A stretch of 64,000 nucleotides of DNA from CAVORB01 sp964395315 (GTDB lineage: Bacteria > Pseudomonadota > Gammaproteobacteria > Chromatiales > Chromatiaceae): assembly GCA_964395315.1 (NCBI GenBank), contig CAYNBI010000002.1, positions 1 to 64,000 of the forward strand, written 5' to 3'. Below, piece by piece: positions 63,393 through 64,000 of the stretch (positions within the stretch are counted from its first letter, which is position 1; each line of letters begins with the position of its first letter). Below the pieces are notes generated by a model that made no database searches, was not told the origin of the DNA, and worked only from the letters and a program-made list of their open reading frames with translations. A program made the position numbers and the translations under genes.

Positions 63393-64000
63393 CGATAGAG
63401 CCCGAGCTGAAGCCCGTCTCGCAATAGCAGAGGTAGTATTCCCAGAGCCGTCGGAAGCGCTCGTCAAAACCCTGGGCCGCGATGTCCTCCCAGGCATCTA
63501 GGAAACGCTGACGCCAGACCTCCAGTGTACGGGCGTAGGAAGGCCCGAAGGTCTCCTGGTGGTCCACCACCAGTCCCGCAGCCGCCGCCTGACGGTGCAG
63601 AATCGATGGGGTCGGCAGCATGCCTCCGGGGAAGATGTAGCGCTGGATGAAATCGGTGCGGCCCCGGTAGACGTCGAAGCGCTCCTCGTCGATCGTGATG
63701 ACCTGCACGACAGCCGCGGCGCCGGGCTTGAGACGCTCGTACAGCGTGCGGAAATACTGGGGCCAGTGCTCCTCCCCCACGGCCTCGAGCATCTCGATGG
63801 AGACCACGGCGTCGTATTCGCCACGGGTGTCGCGATAATCGGTCAGGCTTGCCGCGGCCTGCGCCTCGAGACCCTGCGATACCATGCGGTCGTTTGCATA
63901 GGCGAGCTGCTCCTTGCTCAGCGTGATGCCCTCGACGCGGCATCCCGAACGGGCGGCCTTCTCCATGAAGCCGCCCCAGCCACACCCGATCTCCAGGATC
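63358..64000 (-). CDS. Cyclopropane-fatty-acyl-phospholipid synthase family methyltransferase (5' end outside window)
   Basis: The C-terminal 213 residues are in the window; the gene enters from the right edge. The SAM site ILEIGCGWGG is at the very edge, followed by EGITLSKEQLAYANDR, VSIEMLEAVGEEHWPQYF and the C-terminal YLCYCETGFSSGSIDVGIYRFRR, all typical of Cfa. It methylates unsaturated fatty acyl chains of membrane lipids. With DUF3833, MFS and SDR neighbours it looks like the variant found in photo-oxidative stress clusters rather than housekeeping Cfa. Confidence 0.92.
   Translation of the reverse strand, partial: ILEIGCGWGGFMEKAARSGCRVEGITLSKEQLAYANDRMVSQGLEAQAAASLTDYRDTRGEYDAVVSIEMLEAVGEEHWPQYFRTLYERLKPGAAAVVQVITIDEERFDVYRGRTDFIQRYIFPGGMLPTPSILHRQAAAAGLVVDHQETFGPSYARTLEVWRQRFLDAWEDIAAQGFDERFRRLWEYYLCYCETGFSSGSIDVGIYRFRRPA

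Overview
The window is a contiguous piece of chromosome from a high-GC, Gram-negative bacterium, most likely a gammaproteobacterium of the sulfur-oxidising Chromatiales/Ectothiorhodospiraceae type. The evidence is the order mtnA-gyrA-serC-serA-pheA-hisC-tyrA (close to the Pseudomonas-type gyrA-serC-pheA-hisC-tyrA locus), genes for HtpG, IscR, PrmB, HemN and BolA, many lipoprotein and Tat signals, and a DsrC/TusE-family protein. That placement is inference from gene content. I see no rRNA, tRNA, CRISPR array, prophage or insertion sequence.

Layout. 0.1-8.4 kb: BolA, an alanine:Na+ symporter, a small membrane protein, a ribonucleotide reductase beta subunit without its alpha partner, DUF3750, LysR, a coupled CBS/HPP pair, and a two-domain DsrC-family protein lacking both redox cysteines, divergent from a conserved 69-aa protein. 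8.5-12.1 kb: a hybrid histidine kinase with a FixL-like, probably haem-binding PAS domain, divergent from a receiver protein fused to a degenerate DHp helix and leucine-rich repeats. 12.2-17.9 kb: alternating glycosyltransferases and sulfotransferases on the minus strand, apparently for a sulfated surface glycan. 18.5-26.8 kb: mixed genes, namely a degenerate hemerythrin-like protein, a periplasmic histidine phosphatase, a Rap1a-like protein, NfsA, a TauE/SafE exporter, a FemAB/GNAT-type protein, a third sulfotransferase, a phosphodiesterase-family protein and a MOSC protein.

27-38.5 kb: core genes (hemN, prmB, a HAMP-GAF histidine kinase, iscR with a good IscR site in its own promoter, a DUF1249 gene, a thioredoxin, adk with a strong terminator, htpG, pgm). 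38.6-40.7 kb: a PAS kinase with a single-domain response regulator. 40.9-51.6 kb: tyrA, hisC, pheA, serA, serC and gyrA, which supply tyrosine, phenylalanine and serine, followed by mtnA and the divergent mtaD of the methylthioadenosine salvage branch. 51.7-57 kb: a periplasmic DUF4124-glutaredoxin and an RND efflux pair. 57-60 kb: a Tat-exported intradiol-dioxygenase-like protein, two small unknown proteins and a dicarboxylate/amino-acid symporter. 60-64 kb: DUF6134, SDR, DUF3833, MFS and the start of a Cfa-type methyltransferase, a grouping that recalls photo-oxidative stress (ECF sigma/ChrR) lipid-modification clusters.

The parts most likely to be new are the haem-PAS hybrid kinase with its LRR response regulator, the cysteine-less DsrC homologue with an extra N-terminal beta domain and a three-half-site operator, and the sulfotransferase/glycosyltransferase locus.
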